Assembly: GCF_001659605.2 (NCBI RefSeq)
Contig: NC_035163.2
Coordinates: 31,522,158-31,586,157, forward strand
Direction: 5' to 3'
Length of the DNA: 64,000 nt
Source of the DNA: Manihot esculenta
Lineage: Eukaryota; Streptophyta; Magnoliopsida; Malpighiales; Euphorbiaceae
Shown here: positions 35,305 to 47,566 of the stretch, piece after piece
How the letters are laid out: each line of letters opens with the position of its first letter
Numbering within the stretch: the stretch's first letter is position 1
Made by a program: the position numbers and the translations under genes
The notes under the pieces: generated by a model
Told to the model about the DNA's origin: nothing
What the model saw: the letters and a program-made list of their open reading frames with translations, nothing else
Databases searched by the model: none

Positions 35305-37183
35305 CTACAGCACCACAATTTCAAGATCAGAAGGTAGTTTTTGCTGGAGTTCAATGGCACGCTCTTTAGCCAATAGATACTCCTTTGTTTCCCTGAACTT
35401 TGACTTCAATATTTGAGATCTAGACTTGAATAGTTCGCCTAAAGGATATGGTCGACAAGGATCGATGATCATCTTCTCAAGGGACACTGAATTCTTGGAT
35501 AAATGCAGGAGAAATTCAACTTCAGCTGTGCTTCCAACAAACCCAATAAACTCTACCACCTTGAGGCAATGATATGTATGCTCATCTATTAAAGTCTGTA
35601 AGTCTCCAGATGACATCTCTGCATAACATATCTTGAACAAGGAGAAAAGAAATAATGATATTTTATTCAAGAATTTAGGGAAAAAAAGTCTTGATTCTTA
35701 ATGCCCACATGTCAACTGATCATAAATTTACCAGTCTACAAAGAAGGATGTATTTCAAAGTAAAGAAAACACTCACCAACAAGGTAAGTTTATGCAGTGA
35801 AGGAGATGCTCTTAGTAGAGGAGCGAGTAAAAAGAGGTCCCCAAACTCTAGAAGTGAAACTTTCAATTCCAAATATTTGAGATTATTTAATTCGGGAAAT
35901 TGCTGTGGGCCTGTCATAATAAGCTTCTGCAAGTTTCAACAAGAAAACAATCACAAGTAGGTTCATAGAATCATGGCAAGGATGGACTGTCTATGGAAAA
36001 ATAAAGCATAAGTAACATAATTAAACTTACAAGAGGACCAGTGAAATGCAAGTTAAGTGTCTTTAATTGAGACAGAAAACTCAAGTGCTTGAAAAGTTTA
36101 TCAACAACGACTTTAAAGAAACTCCCTGCAACACTGAGTTCAAGAAGCTGAGGAACATGCTTAAAATGAACAACTTCAGGCCCACGATATGAAAATGATA
36201 ATAAATTTACTGCAGAAATCTCCAGTTTTTCAAAATTTCTGCAGCCCCATATCTCTAAATACTTCAGCTTTAGTGTTGGACCCCAAATGTTCAAACTTAA
36301 TAGAGATGATGAATTCTTCACGCTTAACACTTCAAGAAATGGACAATGAGATAGCAGACACTCAAGAGTACCTCCAGTCACATTTACACGCTTCAAATGC
36401 AGTGCTGTTAGGGAACTTGGGTTTGAATTTTCAAACAAGTGGGAAGGAAAAGCGTAGAGCTCAGAGTAATCAGCCATTCTTAAATCAGTAAAATCCAACT
36501 CAAGTTTTTGAACCTTCTTATCCAGAGCAAATTTGACCCAATTGTCTACATCACATTCATAGCCAACATCAAATATAATTCTTAATCCATCCACTGTTAG
36601 AGCCTGATGTAATCCCAGAACTTGATCAACCCATCTAACAAAACGTAGCCTTTCTTCTCGGAGGGAATTTAGATTACCTGAACCAAGGGGAAATCTTAAT
36701 TCTTCTAAAGTAAGTGATGCATCAAAATCTAAAGTACCAGTAAAGAATGTCCACAAGTATCTCCATCTTCTGGAGAGGATGTTAGTTTTTGCTGCATCTT
36801 TCATAGGCAAATGAGACAGAATTAACACAAGTACATCGTTGGGCAACCGACTAATTTGATCTTCTGCATCAGTTTCTTCTTGTTTCTCTTTTAAGTGGCA
36901 ACAGGAACAATCTGCATCAACGTTATTCTCTTGTCTGTAACACTGCAATGTACTAAAGAAATGTGAGATAAGGGATACCATCTCAGAAAAAAAAAAACAA
37001 AGAAACTCTTTTACAACTTCTTCAACCATTCAAGTAACCTCCATGATGGAGTTATTTCTTCCCAGCCTCTCTTCCCAAAAAATTTTCCATATCTATAATC
37101 CCTTCCCTTGACAGAAACAATCCAAGAATTTTAATTACCTTTTTCATTGCAAAATTGGAGCTCGATGACGAAGGTTTAGGCAT
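35305..37183 (-). CDS. F-box/LRR protein (FBD-type F-box family)
   Basis: Substrate-recognition subunit of an SCF ubiquitin ligase; target unknown. Four coding exons: 37183-37139, 36942-36031, 35926-35777, 35631-35305, all phase 0, giving about 477 residues. The F-box is at about 42-80 (DQISRLPNDVLVLILSHLPM ... LSRRWRYLW). Plant-type leucine-rich repeats follow (VDNWVKFALDKKVQKLELDF, FENSNPSSLTALHLKRV, LLSHCPFLEVLSV). The C-terminal part (LKVVEFIGFVGSTAEVEFLLHL ... LEKMIIDP) has the form of the FBD tail common in these proteins. The start at 37183 assumes a short first exon spliced at CAG|TGT; starting at 37029 instead would add an unlikely Phe-rich leader. Introns in this family are typically few, as here. 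Confidence 0.9.
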
Positions 37184-39289
37184 TTCTAATCTATTTGGTT
37201 CTAAGAGCAGCGCCGCAGCGAGTTGAGACCCTTAGAATCTGCAGAGCAACAGATAAAAGGCAGATTGTAACAGAAAATAATTTCAACGTTTCAAAGATTT
37301 AATTCCCTCCATTTTTTCTGAGCAACCAAACAATAACAGCCAAGGATTGTTAAGAGAATGAGAATAAGCACTCACCCAATTGAGATCTTTGAATGCTTTT
37401 CAAGTTTACAGGCAAAAGTAAAGAACTTTCAGGGAAAAGTATATATATGGATTGCTTCTTTAATCCCATGCTCATTTTTTAGTCAATAAAAGGTAAATCA
37501 GAAATTTCGTGAAAATGCAAATATGTTCGCTTGCTAGTCGCTACCTTTTGCTTGTGATTGAAAATGGAACGTTGATCGCCCGCCGACTGCTAATAGACAA
37601 ATCCTTTTTATTTGGCCTAAAAAATCAAATTTGCCTTCAAATTATATAATAAAGTTACCATTTATTAGAATATATAAATTTAACATACGTCTCTATTCAA
37701 TTAATGTAATTTTATTTAGATATATTTATTTTTTTAATAAAATTTACAAGAATTTTTAAACCGAAAATGATATTTGAAGATATAGTTTTTTATGCCAAAT
37801 TTAACCTTTTTAATTTTTAATTTTCTCCATTCTTCTCTTTCCGAGAAACTTCTCACTTTGCGGTTATGCTTAGCTTTGCTGGTGGAACTGATATCGAAAG
37901 GTAATTTTTTAATATATTATTAAAAATTAAATTTAATATACGTCCCTATTCATAAGATTAAATTCTTAAAATGTCAAATCGCTTATTTAAATACTCGTTG
38001 ATAGTTAAATTAATTAATTTATATAGATTAATTTTATTATTTAATTTTTATATTTTATTCATTACAATAATTAATTAATTAAAAGAATATCCTCAACTCA
38101 TATATTTAAGGATTCCATGTGATAATATTGATTAGACAATAGATTAGAAGAATTAAAATGAATATTAGGTTTTAGGTTTTTTAAAGTTATCCACTTTATT
38201 TTTCATAAATATTAAAAAAATTCTATTAAATTTCTAATTATATTCATATTAAAATATTAAATTTTATTAAATATAAAAGAGATTTTAAAAGGTTTTTAAA
38301 AATAAAATAAAATTATAATAATTAAAATATATATTACTATAGTGTAAAAAAGAAAAATAGAAGAATGATAAAAAAAAATATGATATTTTTAAAATTTCTG
38401 TATTTTAGTTGTTAAAAGCGTAAATATGAAATACAAAGAATAAAATAAAAATTAATTTATAAGCATCAGCTAATTCAAGGTCAGAAATATAGAGTTCACC
38501 ATCAGACTGATATTGATTCAAAAAAGTGGAATCAAAGCCATAAAACTTTCAATTCAAACTCAATCTTAATTTTGAATTATTCAAATCTAATAATTAAAAT
38601 TTTAAAAAATACTTTTTAATTTTCAAAAGAGACTTTTTAATTTCTTTTTGAATAAAACGTTGAAAATTAATTTTGATTAATTTTATTTATAACTCTAATC
38701 AACTTTGATACGGACCGCTATAATGCTTACCAACATCAGAAGCCAAATAGTAAATATACATATATTGTTAGAAGATAGTGCGATGTCACAAAGGAATGGG
38801 TCTAATGCATGCACCCAGCCCTCCCTCCATAGTTGACAAACTTCCCTATCATTCATGAATGGAAGCTTATACATACATATATATCTTCAAAATGAAGACC
38901 AGTTACGCTATTGATTTTTTGAAAAAATCTAACTCATTCTCAAAAGGTAAGGAGACTTATCTCTCGAGTGAATATAAAAATTTAATATAACCTCCCTCGC
39001 TCCTGAGATCAAGCGTGAAACACTTGTGAAAATTGTTTGATGAGAAACCCTGACACCATCTTAAGAAAATAAATCGATTATAACTTACCTTTAAGAGTTT
39101 AACTCAAGCGAAGAAAAATGTGTTCAATTTTATGGAATTTTAATAGAAAATATTGGTTCTCATGTTTTACACATCAAGAATCCTTTTGATCTTATTTGTA
39201 ATTATACATATCCACCATTATTTCTCTCCAATCAGATGTTTCGATATATAAATTGCTACAAGAAAGGAAGAAAAATTCCCCAGAAGCTT
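37184..39289. other. Intergenic DNA between F-box and IBR3-like genes
   Basis: AT-rich with no gene. A block with ATACGTCYCTATTCA occurs twice, near 37685 and 37935, so part of this may be a local duplication or degraded repeat. The last about 100 bases are probably the 3' UTR of the gene at 39290. Confidence 0.5.
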
Positions 39290-42200
39290 TCAGAGTTTAG
39301 CTCTCTGTAATTCCAACTTGGCAATGGTACCCAAGTGGACTTCATCTGGACCATCTGCAATTCTCAATGTTCTTGCTGTTGCCCAAAGATGTGACAAAAC
39401 GGTGTCAGACGATAGACCCGCTGCACCATGTACTTGCATTGCCATGTCAAGCACCATAAGTGCCATGTTTGGAGCTGCGAACTGTTCCATATAAACTCCA
39501 CATTACCACCCAATATATTTTCTTTACTTTTTCTTTTCCAAAAGAAGAGAATAAATGAACAATAACCCCTGCTGAATTCAAAGATGACACGCCAAAGTTT
39601 ACCTTGGCCATTGCAATAGTTGCACGGGCCTTTTTATTCCCAAGACGATCAAGCTGATCAGCTGCCTCCAAGACCAACAATCTGGCTTTCTCCAGCTCTA
39701 CTCGGCACTGCGTAGAACAGCCAACTAAATAAGATTTCAATCGTTATGCAACTCAGGTGGAACAGCTGGGTAGGCAAGATTAAAGATGCAGAGCGTAGGA
39801 TAAGAATTTTAAAGTGTGCCTAGCGTTAATGCTAGGCAACAAGCCAACAACTACTCATAAAATAAAAAGATTTAGGGTGTAAGATCAGAATGCGGACAAA
39901 TTTCTAACACACAATAACCCAATTCTACTCTGCCACTCAATTTTTGAGGGGATGAATGGAGTTCCCAATTTCCATGCATTTAGATTGAAACTATCACGAC
40001 TGGGCACCCTCACACAAAAAAAAGAAAGAAAATTTGTTGAGAGGAAATAATTCTAAGAAAAAGCTCAATCAAATAATACCTTGGCAATATCCGAACGAAA
40101 TGAACCATGCTCAGCAATCAATTTTCCAAATGCTCTTCTGCTAAGAGCCCTTTGAACCATCAACTGCATTCCACGCTCAGCAGCACCTACCAATCTCATG
40201 CAATGGTGCAATCTTCCTGGGCCCAGCCTACCCTGCAAGGATGCAGAGCCAACAAAGATGTAAAATTCTCCTACAAGTGGGAACTACAACTACCACAGAG
40301 CAGTCACTCACCAACTGGATAGATCAACTCTATCCTGGTAAACAAATCAAAACATGTTTTATAGATGGATGTTCCCAAATATAAGCAGAAAACCAGGTTC
40401 TAACCACAGTTATCAAAATTCACTGCATCACTAGCAATTGTGTTTCCAGACCACAAGATACTTAAAACTAGCATTCCAAAATGCAAGCAAACATGGGTAG
40501 AGAATCAAACAGTATTGTTACTTGAATTAGGATTTGGACTTTTATAGCATAAAATAATTAGCATACCACATTTTAATTGAAACTACTTTATAACACTTGT
40601 AGGAACAAAATGCAATTGTTATGTACTGAAACCCTGTACCATTTTGAAATAGGAACAGCCACAGATTCTTTTGTTATGTAACGAAACCCTGTACTGTTTG
40701 AAATAAGAACCGCCACAAACTTTTTAATTATCTAAGAAGTGTTAATAGAGAAGTTTATCTTCAGATATACCACATTTCTAGACAAGGATGTCATGCATTC
40801 CTGTTTTCTTTCAGTATCAGAGCAATCCATATTCTAGATAAACTAGGTTCTAACAAGCCTGAGACTACAGGTTGAATGTGGAACTGGTAAAAAAAATTGC
40901 AAAGCAGGAAAACTCAAGAATCCTGTCTATACAAGTCGAAGTTTGATGAAGCCTGCAGTTCAACTCGAAAGCCCAAGTTGACTGCCTCAGCGATTGAATT
41001 CAAAATTTATTCAGAGATCAACAGAATATGGAAACCAACTTGTGGAAGTTCATTAAATTAGTTAAATAGGAAGGAACCAACTTTACCTGGGCAATCTCAA
41101 ACCCACGACCTTCTCCCAATAGGATATTCTTTGCAGGCACGCATACATTTTTGAATGAAATTTCAGCATGACCATGAGGTGCATCATCAAAGCCAAAGAC
41201 CATGAGCGGCCTCTTTATGCATACGCCAGGAGTCTCAATATCTACTAAAATCATGGATTGCTGCTTATGCTTAGCGGCAGTGAAGTCAGTTTTTCCCTGC
41301 ATATTTTCCAATGAGCTTTAGTAACACAACAATAGAACAATCATGTCTAAACAAGTAACCAAGCTGGAAGAACTAACCATTACTATAAGAAGTTTACACC
41401 TTGGATCCATGGCTCCACTTGTCCACCACTTGTTCCCGTTGATGATATAGGAATCCTCTTGCCTATACAAGCAAAACCAAAATGGCTAGTGATAATTAGA
41501 GCAGAAGTCCAAAAAGATTAGCACATATCAGAAATAATTAACACCCCAAGGGACGGACTATAAAATATAACTTCTATATGCTTTTATTAAAATAGGCACT
41601 CCACCCCTCCCCCTCCCTTTCAATAAGATACCTTCTAATAGAACACTCAATATTTGTAGCATCCGAAGATGCAACTTGTGGTTCCGTCATTGCAAATCCA
41701 GAACGAATCCTTCCCTCAAGAATTGGTATAAGCCATTCAAGTAGTTGTTCTTTGTTCCCATAGCGCAGCAATACCTAATACAAATTAAATAACCCAAGTA
41801 ATAATGCTTCGAGATGTTAAATGAGCAATCCAACCATATCATTCTACATGCAGATGTCATAAATTCTATCAACTATTATCTTGATGAAGTTTAAGAAATG
41901 CAAGATTTATGTAGCTCATGCATGCCACTATACTCAGCAGGATAAAGAATAGTTCTATGTGTTCATACGAGCAGCTCAGTTACTCTCTTTTCCATTCTTA
42001 GCATTTGGGAAAGGGAAAATATCATAAAACCTACAAATATAAGTCCAATTAAACCTTTGTACTTTTAGTCAAGAGCCAAATAAGCTCTCATCTAATATAA
42101 TATTTTTTAATAATAAAATATTATTTTTTAATAATAAAAATACTTTTTATATAATAAATTTTCATTTTTGTAATTTTAAAAATTATTCATTATATCTATA

Positions 42201-45200
42201 TATTCTTATGTTAATTAAAATACTAAACTTTTGATATTTTGAATTATAAAAAATAATATTTTATTATTTAAAAAAAATAACATTTTATCATTAAAAAAAT
42301 ATATTCTAACTTATTTGAACAAAAATACAGGGGCTTAATTGGTCCAAAAACTTGAATTGAGCTTATTTGGAAAAAAAATTTGAATTGCACTTATTTGGCC
42401 CTTGAGTTTAGATACAGTGGTTACACCTTTTGATAGTCAAAGGAGAACCTCATGTGGTAACCAAAGTAGTAAATTTTTTCCAGACATTAAAAAATTACCT
42501 CCATATTTCCAGTGTCAGGTGCACCACAATTGAACACCTGTGGAGCCCAAATAGAACGGCCCATGATCTCACAAAGGTACCCATATTCAAGGTTTGAGAG
42601 GCCCGCACCAAGTAATTGATCATGGGCATCATTGGAGACAGCGTAATTGCTTCCATCAAATATCATTTTTCTTGCTCTTTCAGCACTATCAAACTGCAGA
42701 AAAATGCAAGTTCACAAGAAATTCATGATCAAACACATTCCTTACCAATAAAAATGGTAATAACAGTGAAAGAGGAGTCTGGTAAGATGTTAAAAGAATA
42801 CAGGTATCCATAAGTTCCACAGTCCTTCTTTCTTTGCTAGTTCCTTCAATCTCTCCTCCTCTGGGTGCACCGTCCAACGTGATGATGACTGAGAAAGCTT
42901 ATAGAACTCATTTTCCAAAGGGTAAATGTGATCTTCCATGAACTTAATCAATTTTTTCCTCAGTTCAAGCACCTTTTTGCTGGGAACAAACCTCCCATTC
43001 ACTCCTGTAAGGCCTTCAACTTCATTCTCACCACCAGGTCGTGTTATGTAATCCTGTGCAATTGGATCTACATAATAAAAAGAAGAAAGCAGCTTAGGTA
43101 AAAAGATCTGAGTATAAAAAATAATAACAAAGTCCTAATCGCAAAATAATTGGATCACCTCTATATCTCTTTTCATTATTTAGTTTGTTAGACACTGTTA
43201 CAGGTTATAGGAAGTAAATATGTTAACATAGGAAGTAAATATTAATAGATGGATCAGTTACTTAATCTTAGGAGTGTATAATCATAGACTTAATTTTTCT
43301 TCCTGTTTAGATATGTCTCTCATATATAAATAAGTTGTAATCTCTATTGTGAAATACAACAACAACAAATATTATCTTTCTACATGGTATCAGAGCCTCA
43401 TTAGAGATTTAAATTTTTTTTTGGGCTCCTGTTCTTTTGTGTTATCCATCTAGAGTAATATTTATCTCTCACTGTCCACCTAAAGTCGCCTTGCAGCCCC
43501 TTGTCAGATTTGTGGTTTGTTTGCCGTTTGGGTGTTGGGTGGAGGCGTTTTTTGGTACTGTTCATTTTGGTTATCCATAGTAACATTTGGAGACTTAGGG
43601 CTCTATTCATTTGGGTTACCAAGAAAGGGTAACATTTGGAGGGTAACGTTTAAAGACTTAGAACTCTGTTCATTTGGATTACCAATAAAGGGTAACGTTT
43701 AGACATTTAGGGCTCTATTCATTTGGGTTACCAATAAAGGGTAACGTTTGGAGATTTAGAGCTCCGTTCATTTGGATTACCAATAAAGGGTAATGTTTGG
43801 AGACTTAGGGCTCCGTTCATTTGGATTATCCATAAAGGATAACATTTGGAGACTTAGGGCTTTATTCATTTGGGTTATTCATAAAGGATAACATTTGGAG
43901 ACTTAGCCCTCTGTTCATCGGGATTACCCAAATAACATTTGGAGATTTAAGGCTCTGTTCATTTGGGTTACCCATAGAGGTCATTTGGGTTACTCATAAA
44001 GGGTAACATTTGGAGACATCTGGCTTCATCAGATACGGTTCATCTGTTCACGAGTTACTGTTCACGGGTTATGTTTTTCTGATCTTTTGTTTATTTTGAT
44101 TGTTTTAGGTTTGTTGTCCTTATGGTTGAAATTGATTATATATGTAACAAGTTGGACATGATTAATATTTATGCTCCAACTTGAGGGGGAGTGTTATAGG
44201 TTATAGGAAGTAAATATGTTAACATAGGAAGTAAATATTAATAGATGGATCAGTTACTTAATCTTAAATGTGTATAATCATAGACTTGATTTTCCTTCCT
44301 GTTTAGATATCGTCTCTTATATATAAATAGGTTGTAATCTCTATTGTGAAATACAACAACAATAAATATTATCTTTCTACAGACACCAAGTCAACATCAA
44401 TATCCAAAACTTGTAAATCCTTTGGTACCTCTTCCTTCCACATCATCTTATGTCTCCCCCCCTTCCTTTCTCACTCCTCCCTTGCTAACTTACCACACTT
44501 CTGTGTTGGGGCATTTGATTCTCCGTGGAAGCAAATTTCTTACTTGGCCACATTACACCTTTGTACAACATTTCTAACAGTGAATGTTGTTGGTGCAAGA
44601 TGAACTTTGACTTTTGACAAAAACTCTCTCCTCTCCCTTATAGAGAAGTACAATATAAACTCCGTACATAAATATGGCTTCATTTTTCCACAAGCCCTCT
44701 AAAACCTTTATTGTTCTCGTTATTAATTGAGTTCTGTGTCCTGGGCATGAATTATGTAATTCTATACCAAAATAATGTTCTTAAAAGTTTCTAAAGTATG
44801 GTCTGCTGACTATGGCAAAGTTGGTAGACAGAAAAAATAACAAAATGGTAGAGCTACCTGATGGAGGGTGAGGAGGTAGGATGGATTTTCTTGTAATAAA
44901 GGCCCATGCAGAGTCTATGAGACCATTGGCTTGATTTCCTGCATTTCGGGCACGCTCACCTCCAGAAGCATTACCCTGCATTTGATGAGAGATTTTACAT
45001 TTGGCCTTCCATGACAAAGGCTTTTAACACAAGATTACAAATAAAAGTAACAAATTTTCTATTCAAGAGATTACCATGATCCATCGACTATGTACACCTG
45101 CAAAAATAGATGCCCCACGGAACAAAGCAAATGCAACATAAAACTTCCACACGTTGGCTGGCCATGGTGTTCCCTAGATCACCAAATTAATGATTTTCAA

Positions 45201-47566
45201 TCTTTTCAGCAAACTAGATATCAAGCATAAGCAGCTAGAAGACCAAAATGCACGGTCACATGCACAGTAGCTACAATTTTATGGGAGAGTATAAGATTTG
45301 CTGGACCTAACCCACATCAACTTTCATGAGTTTTAGTTGAACAAACAAGTTGGATTCCTTAGTCTTTTAAATATTAAAATTACATTCAGAAATTCATGAA
45401 GAAATTGACCAAAAGGGAATTTGGAACATATAGTCTGCAAAGTGAAAACCTAATTGATTGATACTTTTAAGCTTTTAGCCTAACAGTATTGCCTTTGTCA
45501 CTCATCCAGTACTAGATCTCTTTTTTTCTAAAAACTCACTGCATATATCTGATACATACTTTGATTTCCTCACAAGGATTAACATTTTAAAAGCCAACAC
45601 AATTAAATCAAAGCTTAAGATTGGATCTTACAGATGCAGAGCAGTATTCAGCCAGATATTCTGCCTGTGAAGGAATCCCTTCTGGAATTCCAGTAAGTTC
45701 AAAGCCTTTACCCAATTGTTGATTGTCAAGGTTTGTATCCACAATATATGCCTGCCAAAAAAAATGAAGGAAGCAATTAACTTGGGTAAAAGAAAAATAA
45801 ATTCTTCACCAATTATGCGATTAAGCAGAATGTTACAGAATCTGCATCACAAGGTAGAAATAAAAACACGCAGAAGGGAAGAAGGGAAAAAAGGGCTTGA
45901 TACCAAACAGCTGTAAGCAACATCACTCATCTGGTTTCCCAGAGTAGACAATTCCCAGTCAAGAATTCCAATTACACGATCCTGCACCACTAAGAGTTTC
46001 TCATTAGAGAAATGACAAATAAATTATGCAGTTCCAGATTATTTACAAAAGTTGAGCTTTGACCAGAATACAAGTAACAAAAGCATAAATTGTACTGCAT
46101 TCACATCTCTTTCTCTGGCATAGACTTGATAGAGATACTTGACTAGAAAAATTTAAGCACGCATATAAGTTAGCCAAAGAAGAAACATATGCATTCAAAT
46201 CAAAATGAACCAATAGTGCAACAGACCTCTGTAGGATGAAACATGAGATTATCAATGCGAAAGTCTCCATGAACAAGGCCTGCTGATGCCCCCGAAGAAT
46301 CTTCAGGAGGAATATGTTGCAGCAACCAATCTGAGAGCTCCAACATCTTCGGATTTCTGGGAGACTTATCCTCACCAGTTGATGCAATATATTGTTTGGC
46401 CCATCTCTCTACCTAGAAAAAGAATCAAATTAAAATAAATCACAAGTACCACCGCTAAGTAGCGAAGGAACACTTCAAGCCCCCAGTACTTTTCTTCCAA
46501 ACAGTCCCCCTCCATTTCCTTCCGCTCCCACTATGCACATTAAACAATCTCAACCTAAGTTACAAAAGATTTTACTACAATATTGTGCCCTTGCTAGGTA
46601 CAAATGAGCATGTAACTCAGATAAGCAGCAGAATTGATAAGCTACATCTAAAGTTAGAATACAACCCACCTGTCGTTTACAATAATTATCTCGCCGTCCA
46701 TATTTCCCTAGTCCAATAGCATCCACATCAACGGAATGTAGAGCAGCCAACACTCTGGCAGTTTCTCGATATATTGCCCCCCTCCTCTCAGGTGCCACAC
46801 CCTGATCAAACAAAATTATTGGCTCGATTTTTCTACTCCTCAAACTTATATCACAGCAATCACAAGATATCCAAATTATTGTGTTTTTATTTTATTTTTT
46901 CTTTTTGAGGGCGGGGAGGGAGGGAGGGGACCATACCGGTAGCTTGGGGTCTATAAAAATGCGACCTTCCAAATATTCCATAATGTAAAATGAAGTTCCA
47001 ATTACATTCGGATCTGTACACAAACAGAAAACTTTAGGAACTGGAACTCGTGTGTGCTCGCCCAGCGCCCGCAGAACCTGACGCATAAAAATATCAAAAA
47101 AAAAAAAAGCTTTTGTTATTTGCTCTTTCTTTTTTCTGAGGGGACTGAAAAAAAGGCTCAGCATTCAAAGCCTGGAAATAATCAATTAACCGAAAATACC
47201 AGATATTCTCTGTCGACGGCATGAGCTGACTGAAGCAATTTGCCAGGAGGCTTCTTCCTCAAAACGTATCGTTTCACCGAAACTCCGGTACCCACTTCTA
47301 GTAGAAACGTAGGGTTGGATTGTCCATGCCCGAACTAAATTGTTACACATACGAATAAACAGAAAAAACATAGAAATAATCAGAAGTAAAATATCAGAAG
47401 AGGATCAAAATCCTGATAAACAAACAAATACCTGTTTGACAACGAAAGTGGAGGGAGAGGCGGGGAATCCAGCTACATTGGCGGAAGCATAGCGAAACAA
47501 AGCGTGACGATCAAAATCGTTAGCTTCCTGCACTTGCCCTAACAAGTCAGATGAAAGGATCGCCAT
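39290..47566 (-). CDS. IBR3: IBR3-type acyl-CoA dehydrogenase with N-terminal phosphotransferase-like domain
   Basis: In Arabidopsis, IBR3 acts in peroxisomal beta-oxidation of indole-3-butyric acid to auxin. About 17 exons read from 47566-47432 down to 39481-39290 give about 820 residues. The N-terminal aminoglycoside-phosphotransferase-like domain shows [18 protein letters not shown] (catalytic-loop type, near 46265) and [11 protein letters not shown] (near 45965). The acyl-CoA dehydrogenase domain shows [20 protein letters not shown] (near 41680), [10 protein letters not shown] (near 41440), [14 protein letters not shown] (near 41180) and [17 protein letters not shown] (near 39330). The protein ends in AKL, a permitted peroxisomal targeting tripeptide. 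Exons 39707-39603 and 39481-39290 are exact. The intron between about 44858 and 43069 hosts a mini-retrotransposon. No stop or frame break is visible in the exons examined. Confidence 0.95.
42040..42480. repeat. AT-rich block in an IBR3 intron
   Basis: Imperfect TAATAATAAAATATTATTTTT-like runs read in both directions between 42090 and 42300, bounded by related AATTGAGCTTATTTGG-like phrases. It may be a degraded insertion. No ends were found. Confidence 0.3.
43196..43384 (+). repeat. 5' LTR of the TRIM-like element
   Basis: TG...CA ends. AGGAAGTAAATAT occurs twice near its start, and a TATATAAATA box lies at about 43323-43332. Confidence 0.95.
43385..43396 (+). other. Primer-binding site, initiator tRNA-Met type
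   Basis: TGGTATCAGAGC, complementary to the 3' end of plant initiator tRNA-Met, directly next to the LTR. Confidence 0.93.
43555..44025. repeat. Tandem array inside the TRIM-like element
   Basis: About eight units of roughly 55-60 bases, each with TTCATTTGGRTTACC, AATAAAGGGTAAC and TTTGGAGACTTAGGGCTC. Units vary by single bases and short deletions. The array fills nearly half of the interior. Confidence 0.93.
44181..44191 (+). other. Polypurine tract of the TRIM-like element
   Basis: TTGAGGGGGAG directly before the TG of the right LTR. Confidence 0.85.
44192..44381 (+). repeat. 3' LTR of the TRIM-like element
   Basis: Counterpart of 43196-43384, with the same ends and the same duplicated AGGAAGTAAATAT. 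Confidence 0.95.

Larger units (their letters stand above)
43196..44381 (+). mobile_element. TRIM-like miniature LTR retrotransposon in an IBR3 intron
   Basis: Two near-identical LTRs, 43196-43384 and 44192-44381, flank a non-coding interior; the total is 1186 bases. The 5-base duplication GACAC flanks it (43191-43195 and 44382-44386). Directly after the left LTR comes TGGTATCAGAGC, the primer site for initiator tRNA-Met used by Ty1/copia elements. A polypurine tract TTGAGGGGGAG precedes the right LTR. No gag or pol remains, so it must have moved using proteins from another element. By eye the LTRs differ at about ten places in 190, pointing to an insertion some millions of years old. The interior holds a tandem array. 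It is opposite in strand to the host gene. Confidence 0.95.

Noticed and set aside
35691..36491. Plus-strand frames within the F-box gene
   Set aside because: Antisense shadows of exons whose minus-strand reading gives a coherent F-box/LRR protein.
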